Shown here: positions 8,434-16,524 of the stretch, in pieces | Layout of the letters: each line of letters opens with the position of its first letter | How positions within the stretch are numbered: position 1 is the stretch's first letter | NCBI RefSeq assembly: GCF_900094585.1 | Contig: NZ_FMAG01000004.1 | Location: 1-64,000 of the forward strand | DNA: 64,000 nucleotides | Origin: Martinezella multihospitum | Lineage (GTDB): Bacteria > Pseudomonadota > Alphaproteobacteria > Rhizobiales > Rhizobiaceae | Reading direction: 5' to 3' | Position numbers and translations under genes: made by a program | The notes under the pieces: model-generated | Seen by the model: only the letters and a program-made list of their open reading frames with translations | The model's database searches: none | Told to the model about the DNA's origin: nothing

Positions 8434-9009
8434 TCATGAGCCAAGATGGCTGAGATCGATATGGCCAAAGTCGTTCGAGAAATGATCGAGAGCATTGTTC
8501 ACAGTCGTCGTTGACGGGTCCGTGTGAACCAACGCTGCCGAGATGTCACCGCCACGAGCCATGTTGCCGTTACCACCGTTGCCGCCGACACCGGCGAGGA
8601 TGGTGGCATGCTGATCGGCTAGAAGCTGAGTGTATTGCGTCGCCGTGGTATCGGCGCTTACCGCTGCCGTGTCGCCGCCGCTCACGCTTCCTTGGCTGCC
8701 GTTGGAGTGAGAATCTCCGCCAGCGCCGCCGGCGCCGCTGTTCGTGACCGCCGCCAGGAAGCCATTCTGGGCTTGAGCAAAGCCGCCAGGTCCGCCGCTG
8801 CCCGCAGTCCAATCCGCCATCTGCCCGACATGGTCGCCGTTGTGCAGATCGGTAGATGCTCCTTCGACCGATTGCACATTGGCGACATACGCAACCGGAT
8901 TGTAGTCAATATTGCCATGGCTAATGCCATCGCCGCCGTTGCCGGCGCTTCCGTCGCCGGCAACCGGGTCACTGAATTGAATCGTGTCCGATATTTGTGG
9001 AATAGGCAT
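8434..9009 (-). CDS. Glycine-rich protein with one repeat module, probable type I secretion substrate
   Basis: 191 residues, with AAGGAGGG seven bases before the ATG. No signal peptide and no cysteine are visible. It is rich in Gly, Asn, Asp and Ala. Residues about 18-60 carry GDGSAGNGGDGISHGNID followed by NPVAYVANVQSVEGAS, and about 135-160 carry DQHATILAGVGGNGGNGN, the same start and end motifs as each module in the four-module protein at 9582. The tail (LDHFSNDFGHIDLSHLGS) is hydrophobic and acidic, as expected for a type I secretion signal. No RTX nonapeptide is present. It lies 104 bases upstream of the exporter gene and in the same direction, so it probably heads that operon. I do not recognise a named family; export is inferred from context. 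Confidence 0.75.
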   Translation of the reverse strand: MPIPQISDTIQFSDPVAGDGSAGNGGDGISHGNIDYNPVAYVANVQSVEGASTDLHNGDHVGQMADWTAGSGGPGGFAQAQNGFLAAVTNSGAGGAGGDSHSNGSQGSVSGGDTAAVSADTTATQYTQLLADQHATILAGVGGNGGNGNMARGGDISAALVHTDPSTTTVNNALDHFSNDFGHIDLSHLGS

Positions 9010-9581
9010 TGATATCCCTCCTTCAACTTCGTTTCGTCCGTGTGGGTTCTACGGCATAGGTATCCAGCATCTCACCGCCAGCAAATACAACCGCGGGTGA
9101 ATATTACCTGCGGTTAAATCCGCGATCTATCTAGATATTCGGTGACGCTCCTTCAGGCGTATGCTTGGAAATGACGGAGCGCAGTTTGATCTCGGTGCGT
9201 AGCGATAGGCACCAGATGATATGGTCGTGATCAAGTCCGCGGCCTGATCGACGCACCTAGCCTTTCGAAGCAAAGGCGGTTCAAGCGAACAGGCTGGATT
9301 CCGGGGTTCTGAGGAGGGTTGGCTCGGAGCCGAAAACCGTTGCGAGAAAAGCAGGGCAACATGTCGGGTCTCTGCTCCAAGGGCGGCTTTGACGCCCTCA
9401 AATTCGCATGGCGGGGTGCTACATCCATGATAGCCAAATGGCTATGATACTAGCCGATAGGATGTAGACGAATTGCAGGCTCTGCTTTTCTCACGTTCAG
9501 ATGCACAATGTCCGCAAAATTCTGGCTGCATAAGTTGCACGCTCCGTGGGACGTGCGGTTGATCGTGCAATGGAGATGGTT
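9010..9581. promoter_or_regulatory. Divergent promoter region between the two glycine-rich protein genes
   Basis: 572 bases separate two paralogous genes transcribed outwards. Both ribosome sites are clear (AAGGAGGG for the minus gene, GGAG at 9572 for the plus gene). I see no supportable gene; a minus frame at 9231-9437 has no recognisable feature. No strong sigma70 or sigma54 promoter could be picked by eye. Confidence 0.5.
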
Positions 9582-10670
9582 ATGACGGAAATTCGTCCCC
9601 TATCGGAAGACTTGCTCAAAGCAGGTGCCGATCAGAACCTCACCTCCAATTTGGCTGCGGGGCATCTGGCTCTGGTGCCGACCTGGCTTCCATTGGATGT
9701 CTCTTCGGGTCCGAACTACAATTCAGCTGGCAGCGGCGGCGATGGGATAAGCGACGGCGTGATCGACAGCAACGCACTGGCCGTCTTCGTGCCCTCCAAT
9801 GCGGCCATTGCGGGACCTCATTCGAGTGCAGACGCCTTCCAGGGTAACGATGCGCTGGTCAATCAGCATCCCACCGAAATGGCTGGGCTCGGCGGGAATG
9901 GCGGAAGCGGCAATGCTGCCATCGGCGGCGGCGGTGACGTCAATCATGCCGGCACCGGTGGCAACGGCCTCTTTTTTGGTGGGCTCGTAAGCTCCGATGT
10001 TGCCGTGTTTGCCCCTGTGAACACGGCTGTGGCGGTTGGCCCTGGCGCTGAGGCTCACGCCGATCAAACGAACAACGCCATGTTTCTGCAGGGGGCAACC
10101 CAGATGGGCGGCATCGGCGGCTCCGGCGGGGACCATAATGTCGCGATCCACGACTCGACGGCGAGCCCGGGAACCGCAGTTACATTTACCGGTGACAATT
10201 ATGCGGGGCATGGCGGCAACGGAGTTTTCGTCGGCAGCATGGTCGATGTGAACGTAGCCATTTTCTCCCCGATCAACATCGCCGTAGGTGCTGCAGGCGG
10301 TTCGGCGGAAGCCCATCAGACAAACAATGCGATTTTCGATCAGGGCACGATGCAGATTGCCGGCATCGGCGGCAACGGCGGTGGCTTCAACATGTCATCG
10401 GGGACGATTTTTACCGGCAACCATGAAGCTGGCGGCGGTGGAGTTGGATCGTCGACCGGCAGCATGGTTGACGTCAATCTCGCCTATTTCCATCCCATCA
10501 ATATCGCAGTTCCTGCCGGTGGGACGGCGGATGCCCAGCAGATCGACCATGTTCTCTACGATCAGCATGCACTTCAATTGGCCGGCGTCGGTGGCCATGG
10601 TGGCGGCGGCAACCTTACGGACGCCCATTCGGCTCTCGTAGATGACATTCTGGGCTTCGTACATACCTGA
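9582..10670 (+). CDS. Glycine-rich protein with four repeat modules, probable type I secretion substrate
   Basis: 362 residues from the ATG at 9582, chosen because GGAG at 9572-9575 sits six bases before it; in-frame ATGs further upstream lack this. Four modules begin near 9729, 9951, 10206 and 10431 (spacing 74, 85 and 75 residues). Each starts with a GxGGxGxxxG motif, has a middle like VxVAxFxPxNxAV, then a Q/N stretch (QTNNAxFxQG), and ends (M/L)xGxGGxGGxxN. The tail is DDILGFVHT. No Cys, no Sec signal and no RTX calcium motif are visible. It is homologous to the one-module protein across the divergent promoter. Export by the neighbouring ABC system is inferred. A repeating beta-solenoid fold is plausible but unproven. 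I know no named family for it. Confidence 0.78.
   Translation: MTEIRPLSEDLLKAGADQNLTSNLAAGHLALVPTWLPLDVSSGPNYNSAGSGGDGISDGVIDSNALAVFVPSNAAIAGPHSSADAFQGNDALVNQHPTEMAGLGGNGGSGNAAIGGGGDVNHAGTGGNGLFFGGLVSSDVAVFAPVNTAVAVGPGAEAHADQTNNAMFLQGATQMGGIGGSGGDHNVAIHDSTASPGTAVTFTGDNYAGHGGNGVFVGSMVDVNVAIFSPINIAVGAAGGSAEAHQTNNAIFDQGTMQIAGIGGNGGGFNMSSGTIFTGNHEAGGGGVGSSTGSMVDVNLAYFHPINIAVPAGGTADAQQIDHVLYDQHALQLAGVGGHGGGGNLTDAHSALVDDILGFVHT
9729..10622 (+). repeat. Four coding repeats of about 225 bp in the glycine-rich protein
   Basis: Module starts at 9729, 9951, 10206 and 10431 give periods of 222, 255 and 225 bases, with the last module ending about 10622. Modules 2-4 resemble one another more than they resemble module 1; for instance modules 3 and 4 share GSMVDVN and PINIAV. 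This fits growth of the gene by internal duplication. Confidence 0.75.
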
Positions 10671-11281
10671 CAGATAGTCTCCTTGCTGGCATTGTGAAGG
10701 CTCAACTTCATGAAGCCGTCTTCCACGCCATTAAAAACCATATGCTGGATTGCTTCATCCGTTTGGCCTTTGCCTCTCGGAGAGACATGGTGCGGAATGT
10801 CCGGTCACCGGGATGCAGAATATTCCGCCGTAACTCAATTTATGTTGCTATAGATCTCGACCGTTCGAGGCCGCTATGTCTGGCCGGCATCTATAGGTGC
10901 CGATTCGGTATTGCAGCTGCTTTAAGTTGAAAGCTGTGCCTAAAACGAAGCTGATCGACAGAGAATGACATCTAGCTGCTTTTCCTACATGTATTTGTAG
11001 AAGATCATATGTATTTTTAACACTATCGACAGCTTTGTTGACACGCTTTCTGTGTATGGTTTTAAGAATGGAATCGACGAAATATATCCTCGTGAATGAA
11101 GATTTCGATGCATTATACATGCAAAGGTTGACTGTCTTTGAGCAATTGCACTCTATGACAACTATCGTGAGAGATAAGACTATTGATATCGATAGTACCT
11201 CTTTTTTGTGTCATGACATGAAACGAGAGCGGGAATAATCTGGGTTGCGGTTGGGCTGCAAATATTCCGGGGAGCGGTCAA
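10671..11281. other. Intergenic region before the LuxR-type regulator
   Basis: About 610 bases, AT-rich after 10970, with no gene I can support. At 10985-11000 CTACA and TGTAG form a 5-bp inverted repeat around TGTATT. A -35-like TTGACA lies at 11038-11043, but no good -10 box follows at the right distance. A 67-codon frame at 11035-11238 was not accepted. Confidence 0.45.
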
Positions 11282-12019
11282 TTGTCCAACAGTGCCAAAG
11301 CCAAGCGTCATATGGGGCGCAATATACCAACTATTGTCGTTATTCAGCATTCCACATTGGCGCGTACGACTGTGGTGAAGCTTCTTGAGCGTGAATTTGC
11401 CGGGTGGAATTTTGTCGACATGATCTCGACAGAGAGTCTCGATAGAGCTCTCGGAGCCGAGGTACGTTTGATTGCGCTAGATCTGGCCGGCAGAGATGTC
11501 GAGAGTACAAGCCTGCGTGACGATCTCGCGGCAATTGCCGCGCGGTTTCCTCAGGCTCCCATCACCTTGCTTCTAGGTACGGATGATGTCGACATAGTTC
11601 GTCAGGCGCTCAAAATGGGCATTCGCGGCTTCTTTTCGACGTCACTTCCCATTGATATCGCCCTTGCCGGCCTTCGTCTCGTTCTCGCGGGAGGAACATT
11701 CTGCCCTCAGCTGTTAGGCTTTGTTGCAGATGAATCAAACGAGCATGCTCCCGCCAGAAACGAGGCGGAGAAAAGTTTGGATGAAAGGACGCAGTATTGG
11801 ACGATTGCCGATTTCACTCCCAGGGAGGCGGAGGTCCTCGCAGAGTTGCAATGCGGCTGCTCAAACAAGGTCATTGCAGGAAAACTCAATTTGTCAGGCC
11901 ATACGGTGAAGATGCATCTGCAACACATAATGCGTAAGTTGCAGGCGCAGAACCGGACTGAGGTGGTCGCTCGCCTGGTTCGAAGAGCCGGGGGCGGGCA
12001 TGACGCCTCCCCGAATTAG
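11282..12019 (+). CDS. LuxR-type transcription regulator with degenerate receiver domain
   Basis: 245 residues starting at TTG, chosen because GGGGAG at 11269-11274 is seven bases upstream; an ATG ten codons later has no such site. The N-terminal 130 residues resemble a response-regulator receiver (strand IPTIVVIQ, then RLIALDLAGRD, then APITLLLGTDD). The paired acids normally at the end of the first strand are replaced by QH, and the conserved lysine near the end is missing (GFFSTSLP). The Asp in ALDL could still align with the phosphorylation site. The C-terminus is a clear LuxR/NarL helix-turn-helix (FTPREAEVLAELQCGCSNK and LNLSGHTVKMHLQHIMRKL). It follows the glycine-rich protein gene in the same direction and may control it. 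Confidence 0.85.
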   Translation: MSNSAKAKRHMGRNIPTIVVIQHSTLARTTVVKLLEREFAGWNFVDMISTESLDRALGAEVRLIALDLAGRDVESTSLRDDLAAIAARFPQAPITLLLGTDDVDIVRQALKMGIRGFFSTSLPIDIALAGLRLVLAGGTFCPQLLGFVADESNEHAPARNEAEKSLDERTQYWTIADFTPREAEVLAELQCGCSNKVIAGKLNLSGHTVKMHLQHIMRKLQAQNRTEVVARLVRRAGGGHDASPN

Positions 12020-12118
12020 GTATCGCAAGTGCCAACATGGTCGATGCCGGAGCTGCGCAACAGACCAATTGCATGCAAAACCCCTATTATCTTGCTTGTT
12101 TTTGCGTGTGATCTGCGA

Positions 12119-12420
12119 ATGCCGTCTCTGGATGATTACATTGAAAAAAAGCTTATGGCCGGGTTCTCGATATTCACCCGGGAAGAGGCTCTGGCGGCGC
12201 TACCGCTTAAACCCGACGGCTTCACCGCAGCTTTAACGCGGCAAATCTCCAAGAAGCGGTTAGCCAATCCGAGACATGGATTTTACATCATCCTACGGTC
12301 TAAGGACAGGATTGCCGGCGCGCTGGATCGATCCGTTGGAAGTATCTCGGTCTTGATTGCCGGATATCCCTCTTACGCGCCGCCGCGATGCACGGCTCGT
12401 CGCACCAGGCCGCCACTTGA
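12119..12420 (+). pseudogene. Broken AbiEi-type antitoxin gene
   Basis: The frame from 12119 starts MPSLDDYIEKKLMAGFSIFT and continues with REEALAALPLKPDGFTAAL and RLANPRHGFYIILRSKDRI. This is the N-terminal winged-helix part of AbiEi antitoxins (type IV abortive-infection systems). After about 12325 the similarity moves to another plus frame (KYLGLDCRISLLRAAAMHGS), which stops at 12420. Intact relatives continue for about 80 more residues and are followed by the AbiEii nucleotidyltransferase toxin. No toxin gene is visible, so this is an orphan remnant. The 22-base repeat motif starts 13 bases past the break. Confidence 0.75.
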
Positions 12421-12432
12421 TAGGAGGGTCAG

Positions 12433-12454
12433 CGGTTCTTATCCTTTCAAGAGC
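12433..12454 (+). repeat. 22-base dispersed motif, copy 1 of 3
   Basis: Reads CGGTTC, three variable bases (TTA here), then TCCTTTCAAGAGC. The same motif is at 59490-59511 and 61062-61083, differing only in the three middle bases. All copies lie in eroded intergenic DNA on the same strand. This copy follows the broken end of the AbiEi remnant. Identity unknown. Confidence 0.7.
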
Positions 12455-12718
12455 AATCGGACTTCACCAGAGGCGCACGTGATCTTTAAACGGGAGCCCA
12501 TGCCCAATGAACTGACTGGACATCCCGTGATTTCACCTAAGGCTTCTTTGAGCTGCTTCGGCCGGTGTGTTACTTGTCGTCATCAGATCTCGATATCATT
12601 ATCAGCCGCGATCTCGGTTTCAATTCGAGCTTTCGCAGCGATAACCCACTATAGAGGTCGATGTCTACGCCTGGCGCTTTCAGGGTTATAAAAGCCGAGT
12701 AGCGCGTCTTGCGGTTGA

Positions 12719-12889
12719 CTATCTCTTTTGATGCATGGTTATACGATCGTGCTCCGCTCGCGTATTGAGAACCGAAAGCCGACCACGGTGTTTTTTGCAG
12801 CGAGCCTCGATCAGCATGTCTTTGCGAACTTTGACAATGTCGATGGCCACCATCACCGCATTGACGGGTATAGGATCTGGACGGGTCAT
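12719..12889 (-). mobile_element. N-terminal fragment of an IS110-family transposase
   Basis: From the ATG at 12889 the minus strand encodes 56 residues starting MTRPDPIPVNAVMVAIDIVK, then RLSVLNTRAEHDR, then a stop. This matches the start of IS110-type transposases, where the Asp in AIDI is the first catalytic residue of the DEDD domain. Intact proteins are 300-400 residues, so most of the gene including the rest of the catalytic site is gone. The minus strand just beyond (about 12715-12570) has an open frame ending in LRKLELKPRSRLIMISRSD that I could not assign. Confidence 0.7.
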
Positions 12890-13175
12890 GGTTGGTCTCT
12901 CCGGTATGGGTTGTGAGCATTCACATTCTGGAGATACTTAGGCCGACCGTGGCCGCCTCAACTGGTGCGCATTCGCAGCGGAAAGCTGCGCGCCGCTGTT
13001 TCGGATGCTACTCCACGGTCCTTCCGCAGATGCTACGGCTCGTGCTTCGTCGCAAAGATATTAATCGCTGCTCATTGATATCGGCGTGAAGCCATGCTCG
13101 ATGTCTGTCCGCAGCCCCATCATGAGGGAACGTAGCCAACCCAATAGGTTTTGGTTCATTACGAAATTTAGTGTT
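12890..13175. other. Eroded intergenic DNA
   Basis: Nearly 300 bases between the IS110 fragment and the end of the aromatic operon. No gene, promoter or repeat could be supported here. Confidence 0.4.
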
Positions 13176-13201
13176 GGGCGGCGTTCGGATGCCCGCCGCC
13201 C
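13176..13201 (-). terminator. Candidate terminator of the eight-gene aromatic operon
   Basis: GGGCGGCG and CGCCGCCC form an 8-bp perfect GC stem with a ten-base loop, ending seven bases past the stop of the last operon gene. On the minus strand an A/T-rich stretch but no clean T-run follows, so it may act with Rho or only stabilise the mRNA end. Confidence 0.5.
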
Positions 13202-13207
13202 GGTTTC

Positions 13208-14653
13208 TCAGAACGGATAGTGCTGCGCCGAATCCTCGATGGTGATCCATCTGAGATCGGTGAACTCGGCAATCGCCGCCTTGCCGCCGAAGCGGCCGTA
13301 GCCGCTGCCCTTAACACCGCCGAAGGGCATTTGCGCCTCGTCATTAAGGGTCGGGCCGTTGATGTGGCAAATGCCTGATTGAATTCGGCCGGCGACAGCG
13401 AGCGCCCGCTGCACGTCGCGGCTGAAGACGGCAGACGACAGGCCGTATTCCGTGTCATTGGCAACGCGCACTGCCTCGTCCTCGTCCGCCACACGGATGA
13501 TCGGCTTTACCGGTCCGAAGGATTCTTCCGAATAGACGCGCATGTCGGGCGTGACAAAGTCGAGCAGTGTTGCTTCGACCACGGTGCGGTCACGCTTGCC
13601 GCCGGCCACCAGCTTGGCGCCCTTGGCCTGCGCGTCGGCGATCAGCTCTTCCATTTTCTTGGCCGCCTCGAGGCTGATCAGCGAGCCAAGGACGACATGG
13701 CCGCGCGGATCACCGGCGGACAGAGCTGCGGCACGCGCTGCAAGCTTGGTAACAAATGCATCGGCGATCGCCTGATGCACGATGATGCGCTCCGTTGACA
13801 TGCAGATCTGGCCCTGATGCATGAAGGCGCCAAAGATGGCGGCGTTGACGGCACCATCGATATCCGCATCTTCAAGGACGACAAGCGGCGCCTTGCCGCC
13901 GAGCTCGAGCAGCGCCGGCTTCAGATGCTTGCCGCTCAATTCGGCAATGATCTTGCCGACCTTCGTCGAGCCGGTGAAATTGACGCGACGGACGGTGGGA
14001 TGGGCAATCAGCGCTTCGACGATACCAGGCGCATCTTCCGGCGCGTTGGTGATGACGTTGATGACGCCAGCCGGCAGACCGGCTTCGGTCAACGCGGTCG
14101 CGATCAGCCGCTGCGTGCCCGGGCACTGTTCGGACGCCTTGAGGATCACGGTGTTGCCACAGGCAATCGGCATGGCAATGGCGCGCGTCGCCAGGATCAC
14201 GGGCGCATTCCATGGCGCGATAGCCAGGCAAACGCCTGCCGCCTGACGCACGCCCATGGCGAGCGTGCCGGGCTTGTCGGACGGGATGATCTCGCCGCCG
14301 ATCTGCGTCGTCATGGCGGCAGCTTCGCGCAAGATATTGGCCGCGAGCATGACGTTGAAGCCGGCCCAGGGCGCGGTCGCCCCCGTCTCTTCCATCATCA
14401 GCTTGGTAAACTCGCCGACCTTCGAGTCCATGATATCGGCAGCCTTGGCCAAGATCTTACGACGCTGGCCAGGCCCTGTGCTCGACCAGGCGGGAAAGGC
14501 GTTGGAGGCAGCCTCGATCGCGGCTGCGACATCCTCAGGCCCTGCCGCCGGTGCAGTGCTTGCCAGCTCTCCCGTAAAGGGATCGTGGCGGTCATATATG
14601 CGGCCGCTGGCCGCCGGCTTGTCGACGCCGTTGATGAGAAGGGAAATGTTCAT
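13208..14653 (-). CDS. NAD(P)-dependent aldehyde dehydrogenase, vanillin/salicylaldehyde type
   Basis: 481 residues with AGGAG seven bases before the ATG. It would oxidise an aromatic aldehyde such as vanillin to the acid. Visible features: the oxyanion/cofactor region APWNAPVILATRAIAMPIAC, Rossmann signature FTGSTKVGK, general-base glutamate in LELGGKAP (about 250) and catalytic cysteine in QGQICMSTERI (about 284). The C-terminus is MPFGGVKGSGYGRFGG, then EFTDLRWIT. It is the last gene of the operon, 26 bases after the SDR gene. A close paralogue sits at the operon's head (20281-21741). With FerA/FerB and VanAB encoded nearby, vanillin is the most likely substrate, but the sequence does not fix which of the three dehydrogenases here does this. 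Confidence 0.9.
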   Translation of the reverse strand: MNISLLINGVDKPAASGRIYDRHDPFTGELASTAPAAGPEDVAAAIEAASNAFPAWSSTGPGQRRKILAKAADIMDSKVGEFTKLMMEETGATAPWAGFNVMLAANILREAAAMTTQIGGEIIPSDKPGTLAMGVRQAAGVCLAIAPWNAPVILATRAIAMPIACGNTVILKASEQCPGTQRLIATALTEAGLPAGVINVITNAPEDAPGIVEALIAHPTVRRVNFTGSTKVGKIIAELSGKHLKPALLELGGKAPLVVLEDADIDGAVNAAIFGAFMHQGQICMSTERIIVHQAIADAFVTKLAARAAALSAGDPRGHVVLGSLISLEAAKKMEELIADAQAKGAKLVAGGKRDRTVVEATLLDFVTPDMRVYSEESFGPVKPIIRVADEDEAVRVANDTEYGLSSAVFSRDVQRALAVAGRIQSGICHINGPTLNDEAQMPFGGVKGSGYGRFGGKAAIAEFTDLRWITIEDSAQHYPF

Positions 14654-14679
14654 CTCTTGTCTCCTGATGCGAATGGTAT

Positions 14680-15465
14680 TTAGAAGCCGATCACGTCGGC
14701 ATTGATGGAGGCTTCCAGTCCGCCGTCGACCGGAAGGTTGGCGCCGTTGATCCAGCGCGCACCGTCCGAGCAGAGGAACAGGATGGCAGGCGCGATATCG
14801 GCCGATGTACCGGCGCGGCCAACACGGGTGATATCGCTGTCGACGCGGGCATCGCCGAGCACGGCGCGGAACTGTTTCAGGATCGGCGTCTCCACAGGAC
14901 CGGGGCTGACGGCATTGACGCGAATGCCGCGCTCCTTGAAGAGCGGCTGGTGCGCAGCCCGCATCGTCCAGAGCAGCAGCAATTCCTTGGAGAGCGGGTA
15001 GCCCTCCTCGTTCTTCAGTCCGTGTTCGCTGACCAGACGGGCGACATCCGGAAAGCCTTCAATGTCAGTCAAGGTCTTTGCCCGCTCCAGATTGGCGCGC
15101 CAGCCATAGCCGGCGATCGAGGCGACATTGACGATCGCCCCACCCTCGCGCAGCCGGGGTGCTGCAGCTTCCGAAAGCGCGCGCAGGCCGTAGAAATTCA
15201 CAGCCAGTGTCGTCGTGACGCCGGTATTTCCGGAGAGACCGGCAACATTGGCGAGCGCGTCGATGCGATTGGGCAGCTGCTTGACGATGTCCTCGACACC
15301 GGCGGCGCTCGAAATATCCCCCTTGATGAAGGAGCCGGTGCCCGATGACGGTTCGCGGACGTCGACGCCGATGACATCGGCTCCCATCTGTCCTGCAAGC
15401 TCCGCGGCACGCGCGCCGATGCCCGAGGCAACCCCGGTAATGAGGATGGTTTTGCCAAAAAGCAT
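14680..15465 (-). CDS. Short-chain dehydrogenase, coniferyl-alcohol dehydrogenase-like
   Basis: 261-residue SDR with AAAGGTGA before its ATG. The nucleotide site is TGVASGIG (about 10-17), the second-strand Asp in VIGVDVRE suggests NAD preference, and the active site includes NVASIAGYG (Ser) and YPLSKE (Tyr-x3-Lys). The C-terminal part has RVNAVSPGPVETPIL and FLCSDGARWINGANLPVDGG. The insertion between the active-site Ser and Tyr (ANLERAKTLTDIEGF and on) is typical of CalA-type coniferyl-alcohol dehydrogenases. It would oxidise an aryl allylic alcohol to the aldehyde that the neighbouring dehydrogenases convert to an acid. It lies between livM and the vanillin-type dehydrogenase gene. Confidence 0.85.
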   Translation of the reverse strand: MLFGKTILITGVASGIGARAAELAGQMGADVIGVDVREPSSGTGSFIKGDISSAAGVEDIVKQLPNRIDALANVAGLSGNTGVTTTLAVNFYGLRALSEAAAPRLREGGAIVNVASIAGYGWRANLERAKTLTDIEGFPDVARLVSEHGLKNEEGYPLSKELLLLWTMRAAHQPLFKERGIRVNAVSPGPVETPILKQFRAVLGDARVDSDITRVGRAGTSADIAPAILFLCSDGARWINGANLPVDGGLEASINADVIGF

Positions 15466-15504
15466 GATTTCACCTTTCTAATGAAAAGCAGCGAAAGCTC
15501 GCCG

Positions 15505-16524
15505 CTACTGTTTATCCTTGAAGAGATCAGAAAAGGTCAGCCGGTAGCCGACGGGGAGGAGCTGCAGATCGAAGCGGCGTTCGATCTCGCCCCAGAGGCC
15601 GCGCGGCAGATAGAGCGAGAAGAGCACCGCGGTCGCGCCGAGGCCGACTAGATACCAGACGCCCGCTCCGCCGAAGACGGTCTCGATGACGAAGAAGAGG
15701 ATGGCGCCGAGGATCGCGCCCTCGAACTTGCCGATGCCGCCGACCAGCACCATGAAGATCATGTAGGCGGTCCACTGCACACTGAAATAGGTCTTGGGCT
15801 GGAAGGTGACTGCGGTTGCCAGCCACAATCCTCCGGCAACGGCGATGCCAAAGGCGGCAAGAACGAAGAGCAGCCGTTTCGTCGCCGCAACGCGGACGCC
15901 GACAGAGGTTGCCGCATCCTCATTGTCGCGGATCGCCTGCATCGCGGCCCCTGCCCGGCTCCGCATGAGGGCAAAGAGCGCACCCAGCAGGCCGACCATG
16001 GCCGCCAGCGCCAGCCAATAGATCGCCACGCGTCGCATGCCACTATCGTAGACGTTTAAGGAGATCAGCGAGGTTCCGGTTTCGCCCTGAATGAGCCGGT
16101 CAAGATTGACGAGCAGATGGGCAAGCTCGGCAAGCACCCACATGCCGATGGCAAATTCGCCGCCCTTCAGCCGCAGCATGAGCCACGAGAGCGGTAACGA
16201 TATCGCGCCGGTGACGACTGCGGCGGCAAGCAGCGATACGAAGGGATCGAGCCCCGCATCCGCCAGTCGGATGGTGAAATAGGCGCCGAGTCCGAAGAAG
16301 ACCTGCTGGCCGACCGAGACCAGACCGCCGAAGCCCGCCAGCGCGTTCCACATGGCCGCCAGGATCACATAGATGAAGAGGACCGTCATACGGTCTGTGA
16401 CGCCGGCACTCGATACGCTGGGCACGGCGGCGAGAAGGCCGATTGCCACCATCATGGCAGCCAGGGTCATCCGCGAGGATGCGGTCCAGCGCTCGACGGA
16501 AATTCCAGGTGCGATCGTGCTCAT
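15505..16524 (-). CDS. livM: Branched-chain-type ABC importer permease (LivM family)
   Basis: 339 residues, about nine to ten membrane helices (for example LAAMMVAIGLLAAVPSV and MTVLFIYVILAAMWNALAG), with the family signature GGLVSVGQQVFFGLGAY and the EAA-like loop GVRVAATKRLLFVLAAFGIA. It forms the membrane pore with LivH. The start overlaps the livH stop by four bases (ATGA), so the genes are translationally coupled. Position in an aromatic-catabolic operon suggests it moves a phenylpropanoid or aromatic acid rather than leucine, as proposed for CouPSTU of Rhodopseudomonas palustris. The C-terminal tail (about residues 310-339) is hydrophilic. Confidence 0.93.
   Translation of the reverse strand: MSTIAPGISVERWTASSRMTLAAMMVAIGLLAAVPSVSSAGVTDRMTVLFIYVILAAMWNALAGFGGLVSVGQQVFFGLGAYFTIRLADAGLDPFVSLLAAAVVTGAISLPLSWLMLRLKGGEFAIGMWVLAELAHLLVNLDRLIQGETGTSLISLNVYDSGMRRVAIYWLALAAMVGLLGALFALMRSRAGAAMQAIRDNEDAATSVGVRVAATKRLLFVLAAFGIAVAGGLWLATAVTFQPKTYFSVQWTAYMIFMVLVGGIGKFEGAILGAILFFVIETVFGGAGVWYLVGLGATAVLFSLYLPRGLWGEIERRFDLQLLPVGYRLTFSDLFKDKQ

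Noticed and set aside
11035..11238. 67-codon plus frame upstream of the LuxR gene
   Set aside because: AT-rich, no ribosome site, no recognisable domain and it lies in a likely promoter region.
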